This document shows, one piece after another, positions 35,891 to 50,800 of a stretch of DNA of 64,000 bases. The notes beneath the pieces are model-generated. The model had not been told where the DNA came from. It saw only the letters and a program-made list of their open reading frames with translations, and ran no database searches. Origin of the DNA: Pantoea sp. Ap-967. GTDB taxonomy: Bacteria > Pseudomonadota > Gammaproteobacteria > Pseudomonadales > Pseudomonadaceae. The DNA lies in assembly GCF_011752565.1 (NCBI RefSeq), contig NZ_VWXK01000004.1, positions 1 through 64,000 of the forward strand, given 5' to 3'. Numbering within the stretch: the first letter of the stretch is position 1; each line of letters begins with the position of its first letter. A program made the position numbers and the translations under genes.

Positions 35891-38800
35891 ATGGATAGTA
35901 TCGTTGTCGCTGATAAGCAGTCTGCCGTCGCCACCCAGAATACCTGGGGCAATTTCTCACTGAAAAACCCCAGCGTCGTGCAGATGCCGGTAGCCCCCGA
36001 CCAGGTGGCCACCGTGACCCGGCGCGGCCAGGACCTGATCGTGACCCTCAAGTCGGGCGAGAAGGTCACCATCGGCAATTTCTTCGCCGCCGACCAGGCA
36101 GGCGTTGCCAGCGACATGGTGTTCGTTGGCGAAGACGGCACCCTGTGGCACGCCAACTATGATGCACAGGCCTTCACCGGCTTCACCTTCGACCAGGTGC
36201 AATCGCTGGACGAAGTGGTGGCCGGCATCGGTGCGGCCGGCAGTGCCACGCAGACCTTCGCCATTGCCGGCCTCAGCCTGCTCGGCGCTGGTGGCGTGGC
36301 TGCTGCGGCCAGCAGCAATAACAACAGCAGTAACTCCAGTGATAACGACACCACGGCCCCGGCAACCCCCATCGACCTGCTGGTTTCGCCCGACGGCCTG
36401 CGCCTGAGCGGGCGCGGTGAAGCGGGCGCCACGGTCAAGGTGTTCGATGCCGCAGGCAACCTGATCGGCACCGGCACGGTGGGTGCCGATGGCGCCTTCA
36501 ACGTCAACCTGACAACGCCCCAGCTCAACGGCGGCAACCTCGGCGTAACCCTCACCGACGCCGCAGGCAACACCTCCGACGGCGGCCAGGTCACTGCCCC
36601 GGTCGCCCCGACACCGGCGCCGCCCACCGACCTTGCAACCAACGCCCAAGGCACCTTGATCACCGGCCGCGGCGAACCCGGCCTCACGGTGCAGGTGCGC
36701 GACACCGACGGCAACCTGCTCGGCACCGGCACAGTCAGCCCCGACGGCACCTTCGAGGTGCCGCTTGACCCGCCCGTGATCGACGGCCGTACCCTGCACG
36801 TGCGCATTCTCCATAGCTCCGGCGCCGCCTCCGACCCAGGCTCAGTGGATGCCGTTGACCTAGTCGCCCCCGACGCGCCCACCGCACTGACCCTGGCCGA
36901 TGGCGTGTTGCTCAAAGGCCACGGCGAGCCCGGCACCAACGTGGAAGTGCGCGATGCCGACGGCAACCTGCTCGCCACGGGCACAGTCGATGCTGATGGC
37001 AACTTCAGCATCACCCTCGACCCACCCATTGCCAGCGGCATCACCCTGCAAGTGACCCTGATCGACGCCGCGGGCAATGTGTCCGACCCAGGCGCCGTCA
37101 CCTCCCCTGGGGAGCAAGCCCCGGATCAGCCGGTGGACCTGGCCCTGGCCAATGGCGTCACCCTGACCGGCCGCGGCGAAGCCGGCACTACCGTGCAAGT
37201 GCGCGACGCCGCCGGTAACCTGATCGGCAGTGGCGTGGTCAATGCCGATGGCACGTTCAGCATCACCCTGGACCCAGCCCAGGCCAATGGCGAAGTGCTC
37301 GACGTACGCCTCATCGACGAGGCCGGCAACGAATCCGCGCCACTGGCCTTCACCGCACCCGACATCACCCCGCCCGACACGCCCAGCCAACTGCTGATCA
37401 GCCCGGACGGCACCCTGGTCTATGGCCGCGCCGAACCGGGCAGCACGGTGCGCGTCCTGGCCGCCGATGGCACCACGGTGCTGGGAACGGGGGTGGTCGG
37501 TGCGAACGGCCTGTTCGCCATCTCCCTGGACCCGCCTCAAACTGATGGCTCCACGCTGCAGGTAACCGCGACCGATGCCGCCGGCAACGTGTCGCAGCCC
37601 GGTACCGTGACATCCAATGACGCGCAACCACCGGCGCAGCCCACCGACCTGACGCTGGCCGATGGCATCACCTTCAGCGGTAAGGGCGAACCCAACAGCA
37701 CCGTGCAAGTGCGCGACGGTGACGGCAACGTGATTGGCACCGGCGTGGTCGATGCCGATGGCAATTTCAGCATCACCCTTTCCCCGGCCCAGGCCAACGG
37801 CGAAGCCCTCGATGTGCGCCTGGTCGACGCCGCCGGCAATACCTCAGTCCCCCTGCAGTTCGACGCCCCGGACATCACCGCCCCCAACCCGGTCAGCGGC
37901 ATCGCCGTGGGCCCCGGCGGCCTGGAACTGGCCGGCAGCGGTGAGGCCGGTGCGACCGTGCAGGTACGCGATGCCGATGGCAACCTGCTGGGCGAAGGCC
38001 TGGTCAGTGCCAATGGCACCTTCATCGTTGTGCTTTCCCCTGCTGCCCAGCCGGGCGAGCAACTGAGCGTGGTGCAGACCGACGCCGCTGGCAACGCCTC
38101 CACCGCTGTCGACTATGAGGTGCCTGCCACCAGCATACCCACCAGCCCAACCGACCTCGTCGTCGCGGCCGATGGCAGCAGCGTCAGCGGCAACGCCCAG
38201 GCCGGCACCCGGGTGAACGTGCGCGATGCCGACGGCACCCTGCTCGGCAGTGTGGTGGTCGGCGGCGACGGCACCTTCACCGTCGGCCTCTCCCCGTCGC
38301 AAGCCAATGGTCAATTGCTGGATGTCACCGCCGTCGATGCCGACGGAACCTCGTCGCTGCCTGCACAGGTGAGTGCGCCGGACATCACAGCGCCTGGCGT
38401 ACCGGCAGATCTGGCCGTGAGCGCCAACGGTGCCATCGTCACTGGCCGTGCCGAAGTCGGCAGCACCGTGCGGGTACTGGCCGCCGATGGCACCACCGTG
38501 CTCGGCACGGCGGTGGTCGGTAGTACCGGTGTGTTCGCCATCACCCTCGTTCCCCCGCAGGTCGATGGTGAGCAACTGCAAGTTACCGCCACCGACGTTG
38601 CCGGTAATACCTCCACCGCTGGCAGCGTCACCGCCCCGGATATCGGCGGCACCGACATCACGCCACCGGATGCACCCACCGGACTGGTGATCGGCCTGGC
38701 CGGCCAACAGCTGATTGGCCGTGGCGAAGCGGGCGCCAGCGTGCAGGTGCGCGATGCCCAGGGCAACCTGATCGCCAGCGGCACGGTGGCAGGCGATGGC

Positions 38801-41800
38801 AATTTCCTGATTACCCTGAACCCACCGGTGAACGATGGCAGCAGCGTGCAGGTGACCCTCACCGACGCGGCTGGCAACGTCTCCCAACCGACCTCAGTCA
38901 CCTCCCCCGACCTGCTGCCACCGGCACAACCCACCGACCTGGCCCTGGTCGATGGCATAACTTTCAGCGGTAAAGGCGAGCCCAACAGCATCGTGCAAGT
39001 GCGCGATGCTGGCGGCAACCTGCTCGGCAGTGGCACGGTTGGCGGCGATGGCAACTTCAGCATCACCCTCTCCCCGGCCCAGGCCAATGGCGAAGCCCTC
39101 GAAGTGCGCCTGGTCGACGCCGCCGGCAATGCCTCGATCCCCCTGCAGTTCGACGCCCCGGACATCACCGCCCCCAACCCGGTCAGCGGCATCGCCGTGG
39201 GCCCCGGCGGCCTGGAGCTGGCAGGCAGCGGTGAGGCCGGAGCGACCGTGCAGGTGCGTGATGCCGATGGCAACCTGCTGGGCGAAGGCCTGGTCAGTGC
39301 CAATGGCACCTTCATCGTTGTGCTTTCCCCAGCCGCCCAGCCGGGCGAGCAATTGAGCGTGGTGCAGACCGACGCCGCTGGCAACGCCTCCACCGCTGTC
39401 AGCTATGAGGTGCCTGCCACCAGCATACCCACCAGCCCGACCGACCTCGTCGTCGCGGCTGATGGCACCAGCGTCAGCGGTAGCGCCCAGGCCGGCACCC
39501 GTATAGACGTGCGCGGCGCCGACGGCACCTTGCTGGGCAACGTGGTGGTCGGTGGTGACGGCACCTTCACCGTGGGCCTCTCCCCAGCGCAAGCCAACGG
39601 CCAACTGCTGAACATTACCGCCGTCGATGCCGACGGCACTTCGTCGCTGCCTGCACAGGTCAATGCACCCGACATCACCGCGCCCAACGTGCCGGCCGAT
39701 CTTGCCGTCAGTGCCGATGGCGCCATCGTCACTGGCCGTGCCGAAGTCGGCAGCACCGTGCGGGTACTGGCCGCCGATGGTACTACCGTGCTCGGCACGG
39801 CGGTGGTCGGCAGCACCGGCGTATTCGCCATCACCCTCGTTCCCCCGCAGGTCGATGGTGAACAGCTGCAAGTGACTGCCACCGACCTTGCCGGCAATAC
39901 GTCCACCGCGGGCAATGTCACCGCCCCGGATATCGACGGCACCGACATCACGCCACCGGATGCGCCCACAGGCCTGGTGATCGGCCTGGCCGGCCAGCAA
40001 CTGATTGGCCGTGGCGAAGTCGGCGCCAGCGTGCAGGTGCGCGATGCCCAGGGCAACCTGATCGCCAGCGGCACGGTGGCGGGCGATGGTAATTTCCTGA
40101 TTACCCTGAACCCACCGGTGAACGATGGCAGCAGCGTGCAGGTAACCCTCACCGACGCGGCCGGCAACGTCTCCCAACCGACCTCGGTCACCTCCCCCGA
40201 CTTGCTGCCACCGGCACAACCCACCGACCTGGCGCTGGTCGACGGCGTCACCTTCAGCGGTAAAGGCGAGCCCAACAGCTTCGTGCAAGTGCGCGACAGC
40301 CTGGGCAACCTGATCGGCAGCGGCCAAATCGACGCGGACGGCAACTTCAGCATCACCCTCTCCCCGGCCCAGGCCAATGGCGAAACGCTGGATGTACGCC
40401 TGGCCGACGCGGCGGGCAACACCTCCGTGCCACTGGAATACACGGCGCCCGATATCACCCCGCCCGCCGAGGTCAGCAATATCGTGGTCGCCACCGGTGG
40501 CCTGGCCTTGAGCGGGCGCGGCGAAGTGGGCGCCAGCGTGCAAGTGCGCGACGCCAATGGCAACCTGCTGGGTAGCGGCACGGTGACAGCCAACGGCAGC
40601 TTCCTGATCGTGCTCGACCCCGCCGCCCAGCCTGGCGAGCGCTTGACCCTGGTGCAAACCGATGCCGCCGGCAATGCTTCCCCGGCGCTGCAGTATGACG
40701 TGCCGCTGACCCAGGTGCCTGAGAGCCCCAGCGGGCTCAGTGTCGCCGCCGACGGCAGCAGCCTGAGCGGCACCGCGCCTGCGGGCACCCGGGTGGATGT
40801 GCGCGACCCCAATGGCACCCTGGTGGGCAGCGTGGTGGTTGGCGCCGAAGGTACCTTCAACCTGCCGCTCAGCCCGCCCCAGGCCAACGGCGAACTGCTG
40901 GACGTCACCGCCGTCGACAGCGCCGGCGGCACCTCCCTGCCCACGCAAGTCAGCGCACCCGACATCACCGCCCCAAGTACCCCCGCCGACCTTGCCGTAA
41001 GCGCCGATGGCAGCACGGTCACTGGCCGCGCGGAGCCTGGCAGCAGCGTGCGCGTGCTGGCCGCTGACGGCATCACCGTGCTGGGCAGCGCCGTGGCCGG
41101 CGTTACCGGCACGTTCAGCGTAAGCCTGTCGCCCGCCCAGATAGATGGCGAGCAACTGCAGGTCACCGCCACCGACACGGCGGGCAACACCTCCACGGCG
41201 GGCACTGTCACCGCACCGGATGTCGACGGCGGCGGTGACACCACCCCACCGCAACCGGCCACCGACCTGCTTATCAGTATCGACGGGCGCACGGTGTCTG
41301 GCCGCGGTGAAATCGGTGCCACGGTCAAGGTGCTGAACGACCAGGGCCAGGTGATCGGCACAGGCACGGTACAGCCTGACGGCGCCTTCACCTTGCAACT
41401 GGGGGTAGCGGTAACCGATGGCTCGTCGCTGCAAGTTACCCTCACCGACGCTGCGGGCAACGTGTCCACGCCCAGCCCGCTGGTCTCGCCAGACTTGCTG
41501 GCCCCGGCACAACCCATCGGGCTTAGCCTCATCGATGGCGTAACCCTGGCCGGCACCGCCGAGCCAGGCGCACGGGTGGATGTGCGTGATGCCAATGGCA
41601 ACCTGATCGGCACCGGCATCGTCAGCCAGGACGGCAGCTTCAGCCTGATCCTCGACCCGGCCCAGGCCAATGGCGAGCAGTTGTCCATCACCGCCACCGA
41701 CGCGGCAGGCAACACCTCTACCCCGCTGAGCTATACCGCACCGGATATCACCCCGCCGGCGATCATCAGCGATGTGGTGGTCGGTGACGGCAGCCTCACG

Positions 41801-44800
41801 GTATCTGGCCGCGGCGAACCCGGCGCGACCGTGGAAATCCGCGATATCAATGGCAATCTGCTTGGCAGCGGTGTGGTCGCGGCCAATGGCACGTTCCTGG
41901 TCGGCCTCGGCAACCCGGTCACGGCAGGCGAAGCCTTGGTGTTGGTGCAGACCGACGTGGCAGGCAACCCGTCGCTCGGCCTGGTGGTCATCGTACCGGC
42001 CACTGAATTGCCGGACAGCCCCAGCGGCCTGGTGGTTGCCGCCGATGGCACGTCCATTACCGGCAACGCGCCGATTGGCAGCCTGGTCGAGGTGCGTGAT
42101 GCCAACGGCAACGTGATCGGCAGCGTGCAAGTTGGCAACGGCGGCACTTTCACCGTCAGCCTCACCCCAGCCCAGGCCAATGGCGAACTGCTCGACGTGG
42201 TGGCCATCGACGCCGACGGCAACAGCTCGTTGCCAACCCAGGTCAGCGCCCCGGACATCACCCCGCCGAACGAGGCCAGCGACCTGCTGGTGAGCGCTGA
42301 CGGCCTGCTGCTCACCGGCCGCGGCGAACCCGGTGCCACCGTGCAAGTCAGCAATGCCCAGGGCACCCTGCTGGGCAGCGCCGTGGTGGGCGCCAATGGC
42401 CAATTCAGCGTCACCCTGGTGCCCGCGCAAACCGACGGCCAGGAACTGGACGTGGTGCTGCGCGACGCCGCCGGCAACAGCTCCATCGCCAATATCACCG
42501 CCCCGGACACCGATGGCCCGCTGCAACCTTCGGCCCTGAGCGTCGACATCACCGGCCTGCACCTTACAGGCCTGGGCCAGGTTGGCTCGACGGTCACCGT
42601 GCGCGCGGCCAATGGCAGCGTGCTGGGCGTAAGCGTGGTCGGCGCCGACGGGCACTTCGACGTCACCCTGATTGCCGCCCAGCGCAACGGTGAAAGCCTG
42701 ACCGTGGAAGCCACCGACAGCCTGGGCAACAGCGCTGGGCCCGTGGCCTTCACCGCACCAGACCATACCCCGCCACAAGCGGTGGTCAGCCCGTCCATCG
42801 ACGGCCTGGGGGCAACCGTTACCGGCACCGGCGAAGTGGGCGCCACGGTGACCGTGCGCGGGCCGGACGGCAGCGTTCTGGGCAGCGCGCTGGTGGCCGT
42901 CAATGGCAGCTTCACCGTTACCCTGGTTCCACCGCAAACCAACGGCCAGGTCCTGAGCGTCACCCAGACCGACGCTGCAGGCAACGTGTCTGGCGCCACC
43001 CCCCTACCGGCGCCAGATACCCAGGCACCGAATGCGCCCACCGGCCTGCTGCTGTCGGCTGACGGCGCCGTGGTCACCGGCAGCGGCGAGCCCGGCACAC
43101 GGGTGCAGGTGACCGGCGTTGCCGGCGTGGTCCTGGGCACTGCCGTGGTTCAGGCCGATGGCAGTTTCAGCGTGGCCCTCATCCCCGCCCAGCTCAATGG
43201 CCAAACCCTGTCGGTTACCCTGACCGATGGCGGCGGCAATACCTCCGGCGCGGGCACCCTGCTCGCCAGTGACCTGCAAGCGCCAAGCCCGGCGCTGATC
43301 CTTGGGCTGGTCAATGGCGGCACCGTGCTCAACGGGGTGGGCGAAATCGGCACCGCCGTACAAGTGCGCAACAGCGCCGGGCAACTGCTCGGCAACGGCG
43401 TGGTCGATGCCGATGGCAACTTCAGCGTCACCCTCAGCCCAGCACAAACCAACGGCCAGGTGCTGTCGGTGGTGCTCATCGACGGTGCTGGCAACACCTC
43501 GCCGTCGGCCTCGTTCACCGCGCCTGACACCACCGCCCCGGCCCTGCCGGTTGGCCTGCAGGTAAGTGCCGACGGCACCAGCGTGCACGGCAGCGGTGAG
43601 GTCGGTGCACGGGTGGAGGTGCGCAACGCCGAAGGCGACCTCTTGGGCACCCTGGTGATACCGGTGGGCGGCAGCTTCAGCGTGCCGCTGCTGCCGGCGC
43701 AACTGGATGGCCAGACGCTTCAGGTGACCTTGATCGACGCCGCTGGCAATGCCTCCACCAGCGCCGCGGTCAACGCACCCGATATCACCCCGCCCGCATT
43801 GCCCACCGCCCTGGCGGTAAGCCTCGACGGCAGCACTGTCACCGGTAATGCGCCGGGTGCCAGTTCGGCGACCGTGACCGACCCCAATGGCAATGTGTAC
43901 ACGGTGTCGGTCAACAGCGATGGCAGCTTCAGCGTGCCATTGACGCCCCCGCTCACCAATGGCGAAGTCCTCAGCGTGGTGGTCAGCGACGCCGCTGGCA
44001 ACCAGACCGCCCCGTCCATCGTCATTGCCCCCGACACCACCCCGCCCCTGCCCGCTGGCGACGTCACGGTCAGCCTCGACGGCGCCGTCATCAGCGGCAC
44101 CGCCGAGCCCGGCACCACGGTCATCGTGCGCGATGGCAGCACACAACTGGGCATCGGCACCGTGGGGCCGGATGGCACCTTCGTGATAACGGTCATTCCG
44201 GCCCTGGTCACCGGCGACACGGTGCAGTTGGTGGTGCGCGATGGCGGTGGCAACGAAACCTCCATCAATGTCGACGGCCCGGATGGCAACGAAGCAGCCA
44301 CGCCCACGGCACTGGCGCTGAGCGTCGACGGCTTCGTGCTGACCGGTGAAGGTACGGTGGGCTCGCTGATCACCGTCACCTCCGGGGGCGCCACCTTGGG
44401 CACCGGCACGGTGGGCAGCGATGGGGTGTTCCACATCTTCTTCGCCAGCGCCCTGCTCAATGCGCAAACCCTGCAAGTCAGCGCGCGCCTGGCGGTGGGT
44501 GGCAAACCGTCGGTACCGGCGATTATCGTTGCCGCCGACGCCACCGCGCCGGATGCACCGAACTTGCTGGCCCTCGACCGCACCGGCACCACCCTGACCG
44601 GCCATGGCGAAGTGGGCGCCACGGTGCGCGTAGTGGATGCCCAGGGCACCTTGCTGGGCACCGCGACGGTCGCCAGCAACGGGCTGTTCAGCGTCGTGCT
44701 GGTGCCACCCCAAGCCAACGGCCAGAACCTCACCATCACCCAGGCCGACGCCGCCGGCAACGTTTCCCTCGCGGCCACGCTGCAAGCGGCCGACATACAG

Positions 44801-47800
44801 GCGCCAAACGCCGCCACCGGGCTGAGCCTGAACAGCGCCGCCACCGTGGTCAGCGGCCAAGGCGAAGCCGGCGCTACGGTGACCGTGCGTGACGCCCTCG
44901 GCGTGATACTGGCCACCGGCACGGTGAACCTGAGCGGGCAGTTCCAGATTACCCTGCCCACCGCGCAGACCACCGGCAGCCCCCTGCAGGTGACCCTGAC
45001 CGACGCCGCCGGCAACGTGTCCGGCACAGCGCTGCTGGCCACCCCAGACCGCACGCCACCGCTCGCCGTCAGCAACCCGGTACTCAGCGCCGACGGCAAG
45101 CAGTTGTCCGGCAGTGGTGAAGCCGGTGCCACCGTGCAGGTGCGCAACGCCGCCGGCACCGTGCTGGGAACCGCCGTGGTCGGTGCCGATGGGCGCTTCA
45201 CGGTGACCTTCGACACGCCACAAATCACCGGCGCCGCGATTGGCGTCACCCAGGTGGATGCTGCGGGCAACGTGTCGCCCGCCATCAACCTGGCAACCCC
45301 GGACCTGACCGCGCCAACGCCACTGACCAACGTGGTGCTCAACAACAACGGACTCACCCTCACCGGCCTGGGCGAAGCCGGCGCCAGCGTCACCGTGCGC
45401 GGTGCCGATGGCACCATCATCGGCACCGGCCTGGTGGCAGCCAATGGCAGCTTCACCCTGGTTCTGCTGACCGCCCAGCTCAATGCCCAGCATTTGAGCG
45501 TGACCCAGACCGACGCCAGCAACAACACCTCCACCGCCGTCACCGTCATTGCCCCGGACCACACCCCGCCAGCGGCGCCGAGCGCCCTGGCCCTGTCGCT
45601 CGGCGGCCTGCAACTGAGCGGCAACGCCGAAGCCGGCAGCACGGTGACCGTGCGCGATGCCGCAGGCAACGTGCTGGGCACCGCAGTGGCCACCAGCAAC
45701 GGCACCTTCCAGCTCACCCTGAACAGCGCGCAAACCAACGGCCAGGCGCTGCAGGTGACCGCCACCGATGCGGCGGGCAATGTGTCGGCTGCAGCCCCCT
45801 TCCTCGCCGCCGACATCACCCCGCCCGCCGTGGTCGCCAACCTGGCGGTATCGCCCAATGGCGCGACCCTGGCCGGTACTGGCGAGGCTGGCGCCACGGT
45901 CACCGTGCGCGCGCCGGACGGCACTGTACTGGGCACCGCGCTGGTCGGCGCCGATGGCCAGTTCAGCGTCAACTTGAGCCCTGCCGCCAGTACCGGCGAA
46001 ATCCTCAGCGTCACCCAGGCCGACGCCGCGCTGAACGTTTCGCCGATCCTGACCGTGGTCGCCCCCGGCGTCACCGCCCCGGATGTGCCCGGCAACCTGG
46101 TGTTGTCGGCCAATGGCCTGGCCGTGACCGGTACCGGCACCGCGGGCGCCACGATCAAGGTCTATGGCCCCACCGGCGCCCTGCTTGGCAGCGCCGCGGT
46201 GGCCAATGACGGCACCTTTACCGTCAACCTCGGCAGTGCCCAGGCCAACGGCGAACTGCTGCATGTGAACGCCGTGGGCACCGATGGCAGTGTTTCGCTG
46301 CCGGCCACCCTGCAAGCGCCCGACACCACCGCACCACTACCGCTGAGCAACCTCGCGCTGTCCCTCGATGGCCTGGTACTGACCGGCCGCGGCGAGGCCG
46401 GCGCCACCGTTACCATCACTGGCCTCGGCGGGCTGGCCCTCGGCACTGCCGTGGTCGATGCCAGCGGCAACTTCAGCGTCAACCTGGGCGCCGCGCAGCT
46501 CAACGGCCAGTTGCTGAGCGCTGCGCAAACCGACGCCGCCGGCAACGAGTCCAACAGCGTCAACCTCACCGCACCCGACCGGATTGCACCCAACGCCCCG
46601 GCCAACCTGGCCTTCGCCGGCGGTGGCAGCCTGCTCAACGGCACCGGTGAAGCCGGCGCGCTGGTGAAGGTGGTGGCGCTCAACGGCACCGTGCTGAGCA
46701 CCGGTGTGGTACTGGCCAACGGCACCTTCCAGGTGGTGTTGCTCACGCCCCAGGCCAACGGCCAGCAAGTGCAGGTGGTACTCACCGACGCCGCGGGCAA
46801 CCAGTCCGCCGCCGGCGCCATCACCGCGCCAGACACCACACCACCGAACGCCCCCAGCGAACTGGCGATTTCCAGTGACGGGGTAACCATTACCGGGCGC
46901 GGTGAAGCCGGGGCCTCGGTCACGGTCACCAACCCGCTCGGCCAGCCCATCGGCACCACTATCGTCGATGCCAGCGGGCACTTCACCATCACCCTCAACC
47001 CGGCCCTGGGCAATGCCGAACTGCTCAGCTTCACCCAAACCGACGGCGCCGGTAACGTCTCTGCCGTCGCCACCCTGCTGACCCCGGACTTCACCCCACC
47101 AGACCTGCTCACCAATGTGGTCATCAGCGCCGACGGCAGCGTGATCAGCGGCTCGGGCGAACCCGGCGCAACGGTGACGGTCACCAACGCCGCCGGCGTA
47201 CTGCTGGGCACTACCCTGGTACTGGCCGATGGCAGCTTCCGCGTGGTGTTGACGCCAGCGCAGATCAACCAGCAAGTGCTGGCGGTGCAGCAGGCTGACC
47301 CACCCGGCAACATCAGCGACCCCGTCACGGTCAACGCACCGGACCTGACGCCCCCGGCTGCCGCCGCCGCACTGCACCTCAATGCCGCCGGCGACCAGCT
47401 CAGCGGTACCGGTGAGGCTGGCACCACGGTGCGGGTCTACGTCGGTGTCGTCGAAATCGGCACTGCCACCGTGGCCGCCAATGGCACCTTCGTGGTCAAC
47501 CTCAACGCAGCGCAACTCAATGGCCAGGTCTTGCAGGTCACCCTGCAGGATGCCAGCAACAACGTGTCGGCAATCAGCACCCTTACCGCCGTCGACATCA
47601 CGCCACCGGCCACGGTGGTGGCCACGCTCAACGCCAGTGGCACCCAGGTCAGCGGTACCGGCGAGGCCGGCGCGCACGTCACGGTGATGAACAACCTGGG
47701 TAACCTGATCGGCCAGGGCACCATCGCCGCCGACGGCAGCTTCGTGGTCACGCTCACCACGGCGCAGGTCAACGGCCAGGTCCTGAGCGTCATCGCCCAG

Positions 47801-50800
47801 GACGCCACCGGCAACCCGTCCGTGCCACTGCAACTGACCGCACCCGACCTGACCCCACCCGTACAACCCGGCAACCTGCTGCTCACCGGTGGCCTGGTGC
47901 TCACGGGCACGGGCGAAGTCGGTAGCACCATTACCGTTCGCGCCCCGGACAACACCGTACTGGGCACCACCACGGTGCCGGCGGGCGGCGTGTTCACCAT
48001 CACCTTCACAGCGTCGCAAAGCACCGGCCAGCTGCTGACCGTGGTGTCCACCGATGGCGCGGGCAACGCCTCGCTGCCGGCCACCTACCAGACCCTCGAC
48101 ACCGTGGCACCGACCGCAGTCACCAACCTGGCCATCAACAACACCTACAACATCCTCACCGGGCACGGCGAGGCCGGCGCCACGGTGACGGTCAGCTTCG
48201 GCGGCGTGGTCATCGGCACCGGCGTGGTCAACAGCGGCGGCAACTTCTCCATCACCCTGCAACCGGCCCCAGGCTCGGCGGCGTCGCTGGCGGTCACCCA
48301 AACCGATGCGGCCAACAACACTTCGGCGGTGGCGACCTACATCACGCCGCTGGTGCCGGCACCGGAGCCACCGGTGAACGTCGCGCTGGCCGCCAACGGC
48401 CTCACGCTCACCGGTACCGCCGCCACGGGTGCCTCGATTCGCGTGTACGACGCCGCCGGCAACTTGATCGGCAGCGGCTCGGCCAACATTGGTAACGGTG
48501 GCTTCAGCATCACCTTGAGCAGCGCCCAGCTAAACGGGCAGCATTTGTCTGTTACCGCCGTGTCGCTGCTGGGCGGTGAGTCGCAACCGGTGTTCGTGAT
48601 CGCAGCCGACATCACCCCACCGGCCAACCCGGTGGTCAGCGCGCTGTCGGCCAACGGCCTGGTACTGACCGGCACCGGTGAGGCCGGCGCCACGGTGACC
48701 GTGCGCGATGCCAGCGGCAACGTGCTGGGCACAGGCCTGGTCAACGGCGGTGGCGTATTCAGCGTCAACCTGGCCAGCGCCCAGCTCAACGGCCAGGTGC
48801 TGAGCCTGACCCAAGCCGACGCGGCATCGAACGTTTCCGGCGCCACCAGCTACACCGCGCCGGATACCCAGGCCCCGCTGGCACCGAGCAACCTGGCGAT
48901 CAATGGCACCGGGACCGTGCTCACTGGCGTGGGTGAAGTGGGCGCCACCGTTACCGTGACCAACCAGGGAGGAACGACACTTGGCACCGCCGTGGTTCAG
49001 GCTAACGGCACCTTCAGCGTCACCCTGCTGACCCCGCAGACCAATGGCCAGGCACTGGTGGTGCGCCAGGCCGATGCTGCCCATAACGTTTCTACCAGCA
49101 CCGGCATCACAGCCCCAGACACCACGCCACCAGCCGCCCCGGTGGCCAGCGTCAACAGCAACGGCACCTCGGTCAGCGGCTCGGGCGAGGTTGGCAGCAC
49201 GGTGACCGTGCGCAACAGCTCCGGGACCGTGCTTGGCACCGCCACGGTGGGCAGCAATGGCCTGTACGTGGTCAGCCTGAGCACCGCGCAGATCAACTTC
49301 CAGGCGCTGAGCGTCACCCTCACCGATGTCGCCGGTAACGTGTCGACTGCCACCGCGGTCAACGCACCGGACCTGACCCCACCGGCCAACGCCGGCAACC
49401 TGGTAATCAACGCCACCGGCACCACCCTCACCGGCACCGGCGAGGTCGGCGCCACGGTCACCGTGCGCAGCGCCAGCGGTACCGTGCTGCAAACCGGCAC
49501 CGTGCAGGCCAACGGCACCTTCAGCATTACCCTGAGCCCTGCCCAGGACAACGGCCAGGTGTTGTCGGTAACCCTCACCGACCCACGCAGCAACGTCTCC
49601 GGCGCCGTTACCATCACCGCCCCGGACATCGACGCCAACCTGCCGCTGATCGCCACCAACAACCTGGCGACCGCCAACGTGGTGCTGGCGCCGGTCACGG
49701 CCACGCAAACCTACACGGACAGCTTCACCACCCTGCTGTCGGGCTTCAGCAAGACCTACACCTGGACCGTCGCCCCCGGCACCACGGTCGACCCGGTGTT
49801 GATGCTGACCACCAACAGCGTGCTGGCGCTGCTCAACAACTCAACCTTCGTGCTGCAGGTCAAAGACGCCACCGGTGCCTGGGTAACCATCGCCAACGGC
49901 AACACCCAAGGCCTGCTCGACCTGATCGTGCTGCCGCTGGGGCTGCAGGTGGACATCGGCGTGCTGCAAGCAGGCGACTATCGACTGACCGTGGCCAGCG
50001 GCGGCATCGGCCTGATTACCCAGGTCACCACCACCCTGGACATCGTCGCCAGTAGCCTGACCCAGTTCACCGGCACCGCCACCGCCGTCTCCGGCAACGT
50101 CATCACCGACCCCGGCACCAGTGGCGCCGTCGACTCCCTGGGCCCAGACAGCCTCGCCGTACTGCAAGTGCTGAAAAACGGCAGCTACGTGGCCGCTGCC
50201 AGCGGCGCCGGCACCACCGTGCAGGGCCAGTATGGCACCTTGGTGATCCACGCCGACGGCAGCTACACCTATACGCCCAACGGCAGCCCGTCGAGCGTCG
50301 GCAAGGTGGATGTGTTCAGCTACCAGCTGGTACACCCCAACGGCCTCACCGCGTCGGCCAACCTCTACGTGCGCATCGACAGCCCACAGGCTACGGAGGT
50401 TTGGAGCGACAGCAACCTCAGCGCCCCGGCCACGGTGGTGGATGCGGTCAACGATGTGGGCGCCAGCCATATCACCCTGGCCAACCGGGTCGACACCAGC
50501 ACCGCCACGCTCGGCTCGCTGACCCTGCCGCTGATCGGCTCGCGCTCGGCCACCTACACCACCACGGTGGCCGCCAGTACCACGGCCGACCTGCAAGTGG
50601 TGGTCAACTCCACCAACCTGCTGGGCCTGCTCAACGGCACCACCATCCAGCTGCTCAAGCTCAACACGGCCACCGGCCAGTACGTGGTGGTGCAGACGGT
50701 GGGGGGCAGTTCGCTGATCAGCCTGCTTGGTGGTGGCGCCGGCTACACCTTCACCGGCCAGGGTGCGGGCACCTACCACATCGTGGTGACCGCCGGCGGC

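Noticed and set aside
38894..42937. Very long open frames antisense to the adhesin (up to 1,347 residues), and many more antisense frames from 36 to 51.5 kb
   Set aside because: They result from the high GC and uniform repeat codons of lapF; they lack start signals and domain patterns and mirror the repeat period.
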